DNA from: Bacteroidales bacterium UBA1208
GTDB lineage: Bacteria; Bacteroidota; Bacteroidia; Bacteroidales; P3
NCBI GenBank assembly: GCA_002309955.1
Contig: DBXQ01000101.1
Location: forward strand, 1-34,130
DNA length: 34,130 bases
Direction of reading: 5' to 3'
Below are positions 25,462 through 32,709 of the stretch, piece after piece; position 1 is the first letter of the stretch, and every line of letters starts with the position of its first letter. Position numbers and translations under genes: made by a program. Below the pieces are notes generated by a model, which made no database searches, had not been told where the DNA came from, and saw only the letters and a list, made by a program, of their open reading frames with translations.

Positions 25462-28332
25462 CTACATGATAACTATTTTCTCAGGGGCGTGGTTTCCTAT
25501 CTTGACCAGATACACACCGGCTCGAGGCAGCTTAACCGTAGTTATGTTTTCCGGCTCGATCCGACCCGAATAGTGGCAACGACCCAACATGTCGTATATC
25601 CACAAGGGAGCAGCCTGCTGTGTATGAACCCCGACTTGGTTGTGGCTTGGATAAAGGTGGTAGCCCTTGCTATTGTCGTCGACGATAAATTGTGCACCCA
25701 CCTCGAAGTTGGACAATAGGGTTATATATCGGGGGTTGGTAGTGATGCCGTCGCTCCATCGGTCAAACTGGTATCCAGAAAATGGCGTGGCTGTCAACGT
25801 TATTGTCGAATAGACGGGATAGTAGGTCCTTCCGTTTATGATTGTCGGAGTGACGCCATCCACCGCCACTGTGCCTCGAGTTTCATCACAGACGACCGAC
25901 ATTTCATACATTTGGGGCGAAAAGATGGCGGTGTAGGCTGCATCTGTCGTAGCGGTAAAGGTACGAAAAGGAATACCATAGTTATCGTTCCATCCTTCAA
26001 AGTAATAACCTATCATAGGGATTGCCTCTATGGTGACGATCTCTCCCCGCAAATATACGCCACCGCCCGTAACAATACCCGTTGTTTCGTCGGCAGCGGT
26101 GGCGACAATCACACAACTGTCCTGACTGTAGCGGAAGGTGCCGGAAAATTCCGCCTCCCTCCAGTGACCGTGATATTCACCGCCCGACGGATTGGCATAG
26201 CGGGCACGAACAAACACACGGTAAGACGTATTACTGACCAGATGGTACGGTGTGATTGTACGGAACGAGGTGACACTCTCGTCCATCGTGAAGGTGTGCG
26301 AGGTCGAAGACACATCAATGGCATCCATCAAATACGGGTCGTCGATAGTTCCCAGGGCAATGGTATAGCCTATAGGAGTGAGCGACGTGGGAGCCGACCA
26401 CGCCACCTGCACATTGCCATTGTTCAATACTGTAGCCTGAAGATTCTCTACAGGAGCATGTGGCAGACGGTTGAAAATGCCTTGTATAGGGTATTGTTCG
26501 CTTTGCTCCCATACGTTATCGTTACAAATCCATCCGATTGCCTCGCTAAATCCGTCACTTTGATTATAAGTAAGGGACGAGGCACCCTCAGCCTGGAAAA
26601 TGATCCATAGCGGCTGGGTGGGGTCAAAGGATACAGGGGTGGACAGTTCAACGGTGTTCATGCCACTTGATGGAAAACTGATGGAGGACTGAGAATAGAT
26701 AAGGGTGGCATCGTCGGGTGTGGTACCGCCAGAATAGACATAGAGCGACAAAGTTGTCGCCTGTTCGTTTCTAATTCGAACCGCAGTAAGTTCGTTTGCA
26801 TTGGCTATGAAGTCGGGGGAAAGCCTGATGCCCCATTTTTGGGAAGTAGGTATGTTTCGATGGTAATATCCATCCGAGGAGCCTGAACCGTATCCGATAG
26901 CAGGATTGTCAAGGTCTTCTTCAAAAAAGGCAGTATACTGAACATTACCGCCTAAGGCAATAAATGTTCGGGAAGAATAACGAACCTCGTCGTTCCATTT
27001 CGCTAACAGGAAACCCAACTTTGGCGTTGCACTGATTGATACAGACTCATAATTTTCGTAAACGCCCGTCCCCCTCGTCTGGCCTGCCGAGATATAGTTA
27101 GGTGCTACTGTGATAGTGGTTTGTCCCTCTTCTGGTACCTCAGTTTCTTGAGGCTGTATGCCTATTATCGCCCCGCACCAATCATTATACGAACGACCGT
27201 ATTCAGGGTTCAAACTCCCTATCGCATAATAGCCGTCGTAGAGTCCTCTCCACCCCCAATTGAAATGGAATCGGTCCTCGCTATCGTATCCATCGCAAAT
27301 AAACGAATGGGAACCACCATCGTATTCCATTGGTCTTCCCGCATTCAGCTCATTTTTTAGCAGAGCTCTCCATTCCTCGTTGTCGTATTGTGATTCTTCA
27401 ACATAACGTACAGTGTTGCTATACTTGAAAACGCTTCTTAATGCACCAATCAAAGTTGGCCCGGTATAATTACCATAATGAAATGAGATAATAGCAAAGC
27501 TTTCCATAATATCATATGTCATATTAACTGCGACACCAACGTGGTACATCAATGTCGCAATAGCAAAAATCTGGGCATCAGTGCTTTCGGTATTCAAGGA
27601 GTTAGGCATGTTTGCCCAATCGTACATAGTATTTTCAAAATCTGCAGACAGCTCGACATGGGCGAAATTGTTACTTTCGCCACTCACCCTGTATGTTTCC
27701 TGTCCCCTGCCCGACAGTGGATACTCCCAATACTTCAACAACTGTGCTCCAGCAGTGGCGACGCATCCAGTCGCTGCATAAAAACTAGTATTGTTTCTAT
27801 CAATGTGAGGACACAACAGATTGTATGTAGGAACCGAATAGTCCCCTTGCCCCCACCGTGTTGTAATCAACGGTCCGACCACTGGGACGACGGTCGGGTC
27901 TTTGCTCTCCGTATCGGTGAGCAGCCGCTCCCACTGGCGGGTTATCCGTTCGTCGGGCTGGCAAGTGGTACGGCATTGTCTTATCTCTTCCTCATACCTG
28001 TCCAACCACCACCTTACTACATCAGGGATATTGTCTACATCAAATAGGCTCTCTTCGGAATAGCCTAAAATTGGCTGTACACAATCATCGGCACTGACAA
28101 TGACAAACCCTTGGTTGCCAGACCCGCAGAAGATGTAGAATTCGTTATAAGATGCCGACTTGGCAACCTCAGTCATCTTCCCTTCAAAAGACCTATTGGT
28201 CTTTAGTTGACTGCTTCTAATAAATCGTGACGCAACCTCTCGGGCTTTCGCCTCGTCCACATGACTTGCCATCGCATTATCGACAGCCAAGCACATAGAT
28301 AAACATAAAAAAAGTAGTAATTTACAATTCAT
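25462..28332 (-). CDS. C10-family (streptopain-like) cysteine peptidase, modular
   Basis: A 956-residue secreted peptidase. After the signal peptide (~1-22, ending NAMAS), residues ~23-120 are the Spi-type inhibitory propeptide (EAKAREVASRFIRS...FVIVSADD). The catalytic domain spans ~145-395, with Cys190 in YAATGCVATA, His342 in GGSHSFICDGY and Asn358-Trp359 in FHFNWGW. The usual glycine-rich MDYG-x-x-GSGA loop is degenerate here (MTYDIMESFA, 271-280). Then come an InlB-B-like repeat (~403-472), a jelly-roll-like stretch, an Fn3 domain (~630-745), two more InlB-B-like repeats (~750-885), and a weak T9SS-type C-terminal domain (IYDMLGRCHYSG...LPRAGVYLVKIG). It heads the three-gene operon. Confidence 0.9.
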   Translation of the reverse strand: MNCKLLLFLCLSMCLAVDNAMASHVDEAKAREVASRFIRSSQLKTNRSFEGKMTEVAKSASYNEFYIFCGSGNQGFVIVSADDCVQPILGYSEESLFDVDNIPDVVRWWLDRYEEEIRQCRTTCQPDERITRQWERLLTDTESKDPTVVPVVGPLITTRWGQGDYSVPTYNLLCPHIDRNNTSFYAATGCVATAGAQLLKYWEYPLSGRGQETYRVSGESNNFAHVELSADFENTMYDWANMPNSLNTESTDAQIFAIATLMYHVGVAVNMTYDIMESFAIISFHYGNYTGPTLIGALRSVFKYSNTVRYVEESQYDNEEWRALLKNELNAGRPMEYDGGSHSFICDGYDSEDRFHFNWGWRGLYDGYYAIGSLNPEYGRSYNDWCGAIIGIQPQETEVPEEGQTTITVAPNYISAGQTRGTGVYENYESVSISATPKLGFLLAKWNDEVRYSSRTFIALGGNVQYTAFFEEDLDNPAIGYGSGSSDGYYHRNIPTSQKWGIRLSPDFIANANELTAVRIRNEQATTLSLYVYSGGTTPDDATLIYSQSSISFPSSGMNTVELSTPVSFDPTQPLWIIFQAEGASSLTYNQSDGFSEAIGWICNDNVWEQSEQYPIQGIFNRLPHAPVENLQATVLNNGNVQVAWSAPTSLTPIGYTIALGTIDDPYLMDAIDVSSTSHTFTMDESVTSFRTITPYHLVSNTSYRVFVRARYANPSGGEYHGHWREAEFSGTFRYSQDSCVIVATAADETTGIVTGGGVYLRGEIVTIEAIPMIGYYFEGWNDNYGIPFRTFTATTDAAYTAIFSPQMYEMSVVCDETRGTVAVDGVTPTIINGRTYYPVYSTITLTATPFSGYQFDRWSDGITTNPRYITLLSNFEVGAQFIVDDNSKGYHLYPSHNQVGVHTQQAAPLWIYDMLGRCHYSGRIEPENITTVKLPRAGVYLVKIGNHAPEKIVIM

Positions 28333-28383
28333 AATTTTGATTTTTAATAGTTTGTAAAATGGGCATTATAATCAATTCAATTG

Positions 28384-28413
28384 CAAATGTAATAAATTTC
28401 CTTAACATTCAAT
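28384..28413 (-). promoter_or_regulatory. Promoter of the C10 peptidase operon
   Basis: On the minus strand a -33-like ATTG (28410-28413) precedes TACATTTG (28384-28391, exact TAnnTTTG) with an 18-bp spacer, 52 bp before the ATG at 28332. This is the best promoter match in the window. Confidence 0.6.
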
Positions 28414-28495
28414 AAAAAAAGTTAAAATACCTTCAAGTCAACTCTATTTTGGTATATAATAAGAAGCCCCAACTAATAATACCCCCCCCAATCTC

Positions 28496-28516
28496 TAATG
28501 ACCGATTTGGGTTAAA
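28496..28516 (+). repeat. 21-bp direct repeat, right copy
   Basis: This copy begins TAATGACCGATTTGGGT, 19 of 21 positions identical to 23267-23287 and in the same orientation. It lies 83 bp upstream of the C10 operon's -33 element, so promoter and all three genes fall between the copies. Confidence 0.6.
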
Positions 28517-28837
28517 AGATGGAAGATTTCTAAATGTCAACTTCAGAAATGAAACAGGATTAGCCGAGGTATATTTCTCTTCTACGTCAATTCCCATTCA
28601 ACAAAAATTACACAAAAAACACAGAGTAAGAAAGTGTTATCTGGATGTTTAGTGCCTAATGGATGTGTTGTAGAATACTTTGACAGAGTAGTGCTTTATC
28701 AAAAAGGCAAGGCATATATACTTGCAGAGAAGCAAGTAAATAATGTGAGGACTTGTATTGGATATAGAAACTACAGAGACATGGTAACAATAATATCAAG
28801 TGATGAAGTGGTTTATGTCAGATTAGTATTTGTCTCC

Positions 28838-29148
28838 TTAATTCCCAACACCCACTATCAGTTTCTGTGTTGTCACATCCCGTTCTGTCTTCACCTTCAC
28901 CACATAGCTGCCCTGTGCCAGCTTGCTCACATCCATTGTTGCCGACTGCGCATTGCCGTCGTACCGTTCCGACAGCATCACGCTGCCCAACATGTCCATC
29001 ACCTCCACTGTTATATCTGTATGCAAGATCACAGGGTTCTTCCCAATGCAGGTATGCTGGATTGGGGTATCGTATCTCAGGCTGCGCCACGGCTTGGTTG
29101 GTAATAACCCCAGCCAATATAACAACTACGATGTATACTATTTTTCAT
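28838..29148 (-). pseudogene. Frameshifted remnant: signal peptide plus T9SS sorting domain
   Basis: Three frames must be joined to read one protein. An ATG at 29148 gives MKN, then frame +1 gives IVYIVVVILAGVITNQAVAQ, a signal peptide with A-Q cleavage, followed by PEIRYPNPAYLHWEEP. After another shift near 29040 the frame ending at 28838 gives ITVEVMDMLGSVML...DVSKLAQGSYVVKVK...KLIVGV, a typical T9SS type A sorting domain. The first shift falls in the run of five A after ATG. There is almost no room for a cargo domain, so it looks like an internally deleted and then frameshifted secreted protein. Alternatively sequencing errors hide a ~95-residue signal-peptide/sorting-domain protein. Confidence 0.55.
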
Positions 29149-29191
29149 GATAATATTTAATTAAAACATTTTTTTTTCAATTCGCGTGCAG

Positions 29192-29229
29192 AAAAAAGCA
29201 TCCATTCAGATGACTTCTAAATGGATGCT
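29192..29229 (-). terminator. Second terminator behind the PepSY-like gene
   Basis: On the minus strand GCATCCATT (29228-29220) pairs with AATGGATGC (29206-29198), 13-nt loop, followed directly by TTTTTT (29197-29192). It is the second of two terminators after the stop at 29302. Confidence 0.75.
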
Positions 29230-29238
29230 CAAATCTCA

Positions 29239-29289
29239 AAAAAAGCAGAAGTGACATATCTCTACGGGGTATGTCACTTCTGCTTTTTT
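29239..29289. terminator. Strong bidirectional terminator
   Basis: Perfect 20-bp arms at 29239-29258 and 29270-29289 with an 11-nt loop. Each arm carries six A/T bases at its outer end, so a T-tract follows the GC-containing stem (GCAGAAGTGACATA) on both strands. It lies 12 bp past the PepSY-like stop. Confidence 0.9.
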
Positions 29290-29301
29290 GAGGTAGTGTT
29301 G

Positions 29302-29784
29302 TTATTGTTCGTCGACAACTTCAATCATCTTGCCATCGGTCTCAAACGAAACCGTCTTCATCTCAGTCTGTTTCTTCCAGAAGAGGAAACCCTTCATACG
29401 TGCAATTTGAGCTTGGTAGGTCATCTTGCCTTTCAGATTGCGGATGTATACACAGGTGATTTTGTGGGAAGGGAATCTGTTGGCAACGGTGTCCTTAATG
29501 GCATGGGGATAATATTGTGGGTCTATGAAATAGCGGGTCTCCGTGCCACGGTTTGAGAATCGTTGTGCCTGGCGGTCACCGTCGGTGTTGGTGAATGTAG
29601 CCATATAATATACGCTGTCGCTGGTGACAGTCCATGACACATCCTGCGCATCTTTGTTTTGGCTTTGGAAGTCTTTTACAAATCTGACAGGCACATTGGC
29701 CTCTTTAATTGAAAGTTCTTTTTGGGCAAATACCATTGTCTGACTCATTACCATGAGTGCTGCAAAAAAAAGTATTTTTTTCAT
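29302..29784 (-). CDS. Exported PepSY-like (BLIP-fold) protein
   Basis: A 160-residue protein with a signal peptide (MKKILFFAALMVMSQTMVFAQ). The mature part VPVRFVKDFQSQNKDAQDVSW...YMATFTNTDGDRQAQRFSNRG matches the PepSY-like/BLIP-like putative periplasmic proteins (formerly DUF2874) of Bacteroidota, which have a half-domain with the pattern V-x-x-x-F-x-x-x-[FY]-P-x-A-x-x-V-x-W followed by YxAxF. A second copy is partly recognisable from ~95 (HAIKDTVANRFPSHKITCVYI). The function is unknown; roles in envelope protein regulation have been guessed. It has its own promoter and tandem terminators, so it is monocistronic. Confidence 0.85.
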   Translation of the reverse strand: MKKILFFAALMVMSQTMVFAQKELSIKEANVPVRFVKDFQSQNKDAQDVSWTVTSDSVYYMATFTNTDGDRQAQRFSNRGTETRYFIDPQYYPHAIKDTVANRFPSHKITCVYIRNLKGKMTYQAQIARMKGFLFWKKQTEMKTVSFETDGKMIEVVDEQ

Positions 29785-29826
29785 ATCGTGTTATTTATAA
29801 TGTTATTATTCTTTTTGTTCAATCTA

Positions 29827-29834
29827 CAAAGATA
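29827..29834 (-). promoter_or_regulatory. -7 element TATCTTTG of the PepSY-like gene
   Basis: Exact TAnnTTTG match on the minus strand, 43 bp before the ATG at 29784. No clear TTTG -33 element is present at the usual distance. Confidence 0.5.
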
Positions 29835-29934
29835 CTAATTTTTTGTGATATTCACTCTCTTTGAGAAAAAAATATTTTCGCTATCGCATTTTGAAGGTTT
29901 TGTGTTTTAAGGGTGCACAGGCCTTTCCCGTTTT

Positions 29935-31008
29935 TTATCCTTCAACTGTCCAACCCTTTCCGGCCTTCTCAAGCATCTCAATATATAGGTTCCAATACTG
30001 TTGCATGTGCGTGTCATAGCTGAATTTCTGTGCATATTCGATTTCAGCTGTTGCATTGATGGGTGTGAAAGCGGCAAGCCCATGGTTGATGGTGTCAACC
30101 ATGTCTGTAGGGGTAAAATCGGTGAAATAAAAAGCATGCTTGCCCCCTATTTCGGGCAGGCTGGTATGTTGCGAGGCAAACACAGGCTTGCCCCATTGCA
30201 TGGCTTCGATCACGGGCAGACCAAACCCTTCATTCAGCGACGGCATAACCAGTGCAGAGCAATGGGCATAGAGCCATCGCCGTTCCTCGTCAGTCACAAC
30301 TCCGGTCATCTGCACATTGGGGTGATTGGGCAGTAAGTCGTGGATATCGCGGGCATAGGAGTCTGTATCGTTGCCTGCAACAATGAGGTTGTACTCCGGC
30401 AACAAGTCCATCATCGGCAACAGGGTGTGGACATTCTTTTTCCTCTTCACCACCCCGATGCAAAGCAGGAACGGTTTCGACATGTCAATACCTTTGGGTT
30501 TCTGCATCGGTCCTTCGGTCAGGTCTTCGACACCATTGTAGATTGTTTGGAGCTGTTTCCCTTCCAGGTTCAGATGCCGCAGTGCCGAGTCCCGGGCAAA
30601 CTGGGAAATGAAACAGATGCTCCCAGAGCGGTTGCATTCTGTCTGCAACCTGTTGAGATACTGCTGTCGCTTGGTTCCTGTTTTCTCATACAGGAAATTG
30701 AGGTCATGGATAGTGAGTATCCTCGTTGCCCCTTTCGGTGGGCGAAAGGGCGAGAACTGATGGATGGAGTGCCAAAGGTCGAATGAGGGCAGCAATTGGG
30801 GCAGAAAACGGTAGATCGTCTTTGTCTCAAGGTAGTTGACCCCGTCGCCGAAAGCGCCCACATGGCTCGTCGGTACAAGCAGTGTGATATCAGCTTTGCC
30901 GGACAAACCTTTTGCATGCATACCATACCACCGGCCATAGTTTAGTGCTATCTGTCCAAGACCGCAGAAGGGATGTCGCAGTATGCTGAGATCGATGAGG
31001 ATTTTCAT
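29935..31008 (-). CDS. Glycosyltransferase, GT4 family
   Basis: A 357-residue GT-B fold enzyme. The N-terminal domain starts MKILIDLSIL with the acceptor-side loop CGLGQIALNY (15-24) and has LTIHDLNFLY at 98-107. The C-terminal donor domain has CIGVVKRKKN (183-192) and the GT4 retaining motif E260-GFGLPVI-E268. It transfers a sugar from a nucleotide donor, probably at the cytoplasmic face of the inner membrane, in lipopolysaccharide or capsule synthesis; donor and acceptor cannot be read from the sequence. It follows trmH by 50 bp without its own visible promoter, so it is likely the last gene of the GT2-trmH-GT4 unit. Confidence 0.9.
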   Translation of the reverse strand: MKILIDLSILRHPFCGLGQIALNYGRWYGMHAKGLSGKADITLLVPTSHVGAFGDGVNYLETKTIYRFLPQLLPSFDLWHSIHQFSPFRPPKGATRILTIHDLNFLYEKTGTKRQQYLNRLQTECNRSGSICFISQFARDSALRHLNLEGKQLQTIYNGVEDLTEGPMQKPKGIDMSKPFLLCIGVVKRKKNVHTLLPMMDLLPEYNLIVAGNDTDSYARDIHDLLPNHPNVQMTGVVTDEERRWLYAHCSALVMPSLNEGFGLPVIEAMQWGKPVFASQHTSLPEIGGKHAFYFTDFTPTDMVDTINHGLAAFTPINATAEIEYAQKFSYDTHMQQYWNLYIEMLEKAGKGWTVEG

Positions 31009-31058
31009 GTCTTCTGATTACGGATTCCCGATTTACTGAATGCCTTCCTTGTTTGGCA

Positions 31059-31781
31059 TTATTGGTTGCCGAATAGGTTTTGTCGCAAATGGTCCATCAC
31101 ATGGCGGCCGTCGCGAATAACCTGCATGGCCCAGTATAGTTTGAGGGTGATTTGCTCGTCGGCACTCAGTTGCCAGGCAATGGAAGGGTCTGACCGCATC
31201 TTTTCGGTAAGGCAGAACAGCGACAAAGCCGCACACACACTGATGTTGAAACTCTCCGTAAACCCATACATCGGCACCTTCACGTATCCGTCGGCATGGG
31301 CAATGGCCTCGGGCGTCAGCCCTGTCAATTCTGTGCCGAACACCAAGGCTGTGGGTTGGGATATATCCAACTGGGTGATGAGTGTATCGTTCTCGTGAGG
31401 CAGTGTGGCAACGATGCGGTAGCCTCGCGCCCGCAGTTCGTCGTAAGTCTGCAATATGTTGGGATGTTTGTAGTAATCCACCCATTTGTCCGACCCCATC
31501 GACACGTCCGAATTCGGCGCATAATGGTTCCTGTCTTCAATTACGTGGACATCCTGCACCCCGAAGCAATCGCAGCTGCGGAGCACGGCACTGGCATTAT
31601 GGGCTTGGAAAATGTCTTCAAGCACCACACAGATATGGCGGGTCCGGTTCAGCACCAAACGGTCAAAAAGGTCGCGCTTGTTTTCGCTGAACAATTCGGT
31701 GGCGGCTTGGTAGAGTTGCTGCTTCTGTTCAAGGCTGTAGCCACTGAACAGATTCCGGTTGCTATCGTTTATTTCGGGCAT
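31059..31781 (-). CDS. trmH: tRNA (guanosine-2'-O-)-methyltransferase, TrmH/SpoU type
   Basis: A 240-residue SPOUT methyltransferase. Motif 1 is HNASAVLRSCDCFGV (61-75, with Asn62 and Arg68), motif 2 is LVFGTELTGL (146-155), and motif 3 PMYGFTESFNISVCAALSL (170-188) supplies the knot and SAM site. The N-terminal extension LFSGYSLEQKQQLYQ and the C-terminal helix fit TrmH, which methylates G18 in the D-loop of tRNAs, better than rRNA-specific RlmB. Its location between two glycosyltransferases is probably incidental cotranscription. The assignment to G18 is from family resemblance only. Confidence 0.88.
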   Translation of the reverse strand: MPEINDSNRNLFSGYSLEQKQQLYQAATELFSENKRDLFDRLVLNRTRHICVVLEDIFQAHNASAVLRSCDCFGVQDVHVIEDRNHYAPNSDVSMGSDKWVDYYKHPNILQTYDELRARGYRIVATLPHENDTLITQLDISQPTALVFGTELTGLTPEAIAHADGYVKVPMYGFTESFNISVCAALSLFCLTEKMRSDPSIAWQLSADEQITLKLYWAMQVIRDGRHVMDHLRQNLFGNQ

Positions 31782-31833
31782 AGTTCGTTGTTATTATTGT
31801 TTGCATAGCATCTTGTGGTTGTTCATCAATCCG

Positions 31834-31876
31834 ATTAACACATTAACGCATTAATACATTAACGCATTAACACATT
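31834..31876. repeat. Tandem 8-bp repeat, 5.4 copies
   Basis: Units ATTAACAC, ATTAACGC, ATTAATAC, ATTAACGC, ATTAACAC and a final ATT follow each other without gaps. The array fills the spacer between the GT2 stop (31878) and trmH. The order of variants is symmetric (AC, GC, TAC, GC, AC). Confidence 0.85.
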
Positions 31877-31877
31877 C

Positions 31878-32636
31878 TTAAACGTTCTTTTTCATTTCGA
31901 GCAGGGTGACATATTTCATAAAGGTGTAGTGGGCGTTCATGCGGCACAGGATATAACCTGCTTTGCCATCCCTGAAACCTCCCCGCAGCAGGTAGTCGCG
32001 TACAAAAGTCCATAGTGGCTTGAACACGACAGCGGCAAAGCCTGTCCGTTTGCCGGCGTCAAAAGCGGTCTTGGCTCCGAGTTGATAATACCGGGGCTGC
32101 CGACGCGCCAGGTCGTCAATCTCGTAATACGAATAGTGCAGCAAAGCGCCCTTTAAGTGTATTATCTGAGGCTCCCCTTTAAACTGAACCTCCTCGTGGA
32201 TGTCGCCCACCCATGTGGCGCTCCCGCTCGGCCAAAGGCGTATCTTATAGTCCGGATACCAGCCGCAATGGTTTATCCAGCTCCCGCAGAAGTTGGTTTG
32301 TCTGTTCATACTGTAAACAGCATTTTCCTGCAAACCCTCCTGTTTAAGACGTATGAGAGTATCGCACATCTCTGGCGAAAGTTCCTCGTCGGCATCGATG
32401 CTGAGGATCCAGGGTTGGGTGGCAAGACTATTGGCATAGTTCTTCTGGCCTGAATAGCCCTCCCATGGGTGATGAACAAACCGTACTCCATACTTTTTGC
32501 ATATGCTCTCGGTGTTGTCGGTCGAACCCGAATCGACAACAATGATTTCATCGGCAACCTTGTGTAGAGAGGTGAGGCAACGTCCTATATTGCGTTCTTC
32601 GTTCTGTGTGATAATTACGGCAGAGATGGCAGTCAT
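31878..32636 (-). CDS. Glycosyltransferase, GT2 family (KdtX/WaaE-like)
   Basis: A 252-residue GT-A fold enzyme from the ATG at 32636; the open frame reaches 32696 but that would include the promoter and a non-family N-terminus. The start MTAISAVIITQNEERNI is that of the WaaE/KdtX group. Donor-binding DSGS is at 35-38, the metal site DADEE at 81-85, and WVGDIHEEV near 155 is the expected acceptor/catalytic region. The C-terminal third has amphipathic basic segments for membrane contact. Relatives add glucose or heptose to the LPS core, so an LPS-core role is likely. First gene of the minus-strand glycan operon. Confidence 0.9.
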   Translation of the reverse strand: MTAISAVIITQNEERNIGRCLTSLHKVADEIIVVDSGSTDNTESICKKYGVRFVHHPWEGYSGQKNYANSLATQPWILSIDADEELSPEMCDTLIRLKQEGLQENAVYSMNRQTNFCGSWINHCGWYPDYKIRLWPSGSATWVGDIHEEVQFKGEPQIIHLKGALLHYSYYEIDDLARRQPRYYQLGAKTAFDAGKRTGFAAVVFKPLWTFVRDYLLRGGFRDGKAGYILCRMNAHYTFMKYVTLLEMKKNV

Positions 32637-32658
32637 AATATTTTTTTGATTGAAAATG

Positions 32659-32691
32659 CAAAGATACGTTTTTTTTTTGTATTTTTGCAAA
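32659..32691 (-). promoter_or_regulatory. Promoter of the GT2-trmH-GT4 operon
   Basis: On the minus strand TTTG (32688-32691) and TATCTTTG (32659-32666) are exact matches to the -33 and -7 elements with a 21-bp spacer, 23 bp before the ATG at 32636. It overlaps the opposite promoter of the plus-strand gene. Confidence 0.65.
32680..32687 (+). promoter_or_regulatory. -7 element TATTTTTG of the plus-strand GT4 gene
   Basis: Exact TAnnTTTG match 22 bp before the ATG at 32710, which implies a leader of about 15 nt. A -33 element is weak. The site falls inside the spacer of the divergent promoter. Confidence 0.5.
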
Positions 32692-32709
32692 TTCAAAATG
32701 GAATGAGTT

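Larger units (their letters stand above)
28333..28837. other. 505-bp gap: promoter, direct repeat, doubtful ORF
   Basis: Besides the C10 promoter and the right direct repeat it contains a plus-strand frame open from about 28553 into the neighbouring pseudogene. The stretch 28634-28830, starting from a GTG, reads protein-like (GCVVEYFDRVVLYQKGKAYI) but has no recognisable family, no ATG and ends by running antisense through the sorting-domain remnant. I regard it as either a decayed gene fragment or chance. Confidence 0.4.

Noticed and set aside
4724..29928. 28-bp similarity between 4724-4751 and 29901-29928 (starting TGTGTTTTAA)
   Set aside because: Only 21 of 28 positions agree in AT-rich intergenic DNA and the contexts differ (before ftsK, after a GT4 gene); too weak to call a repeat.
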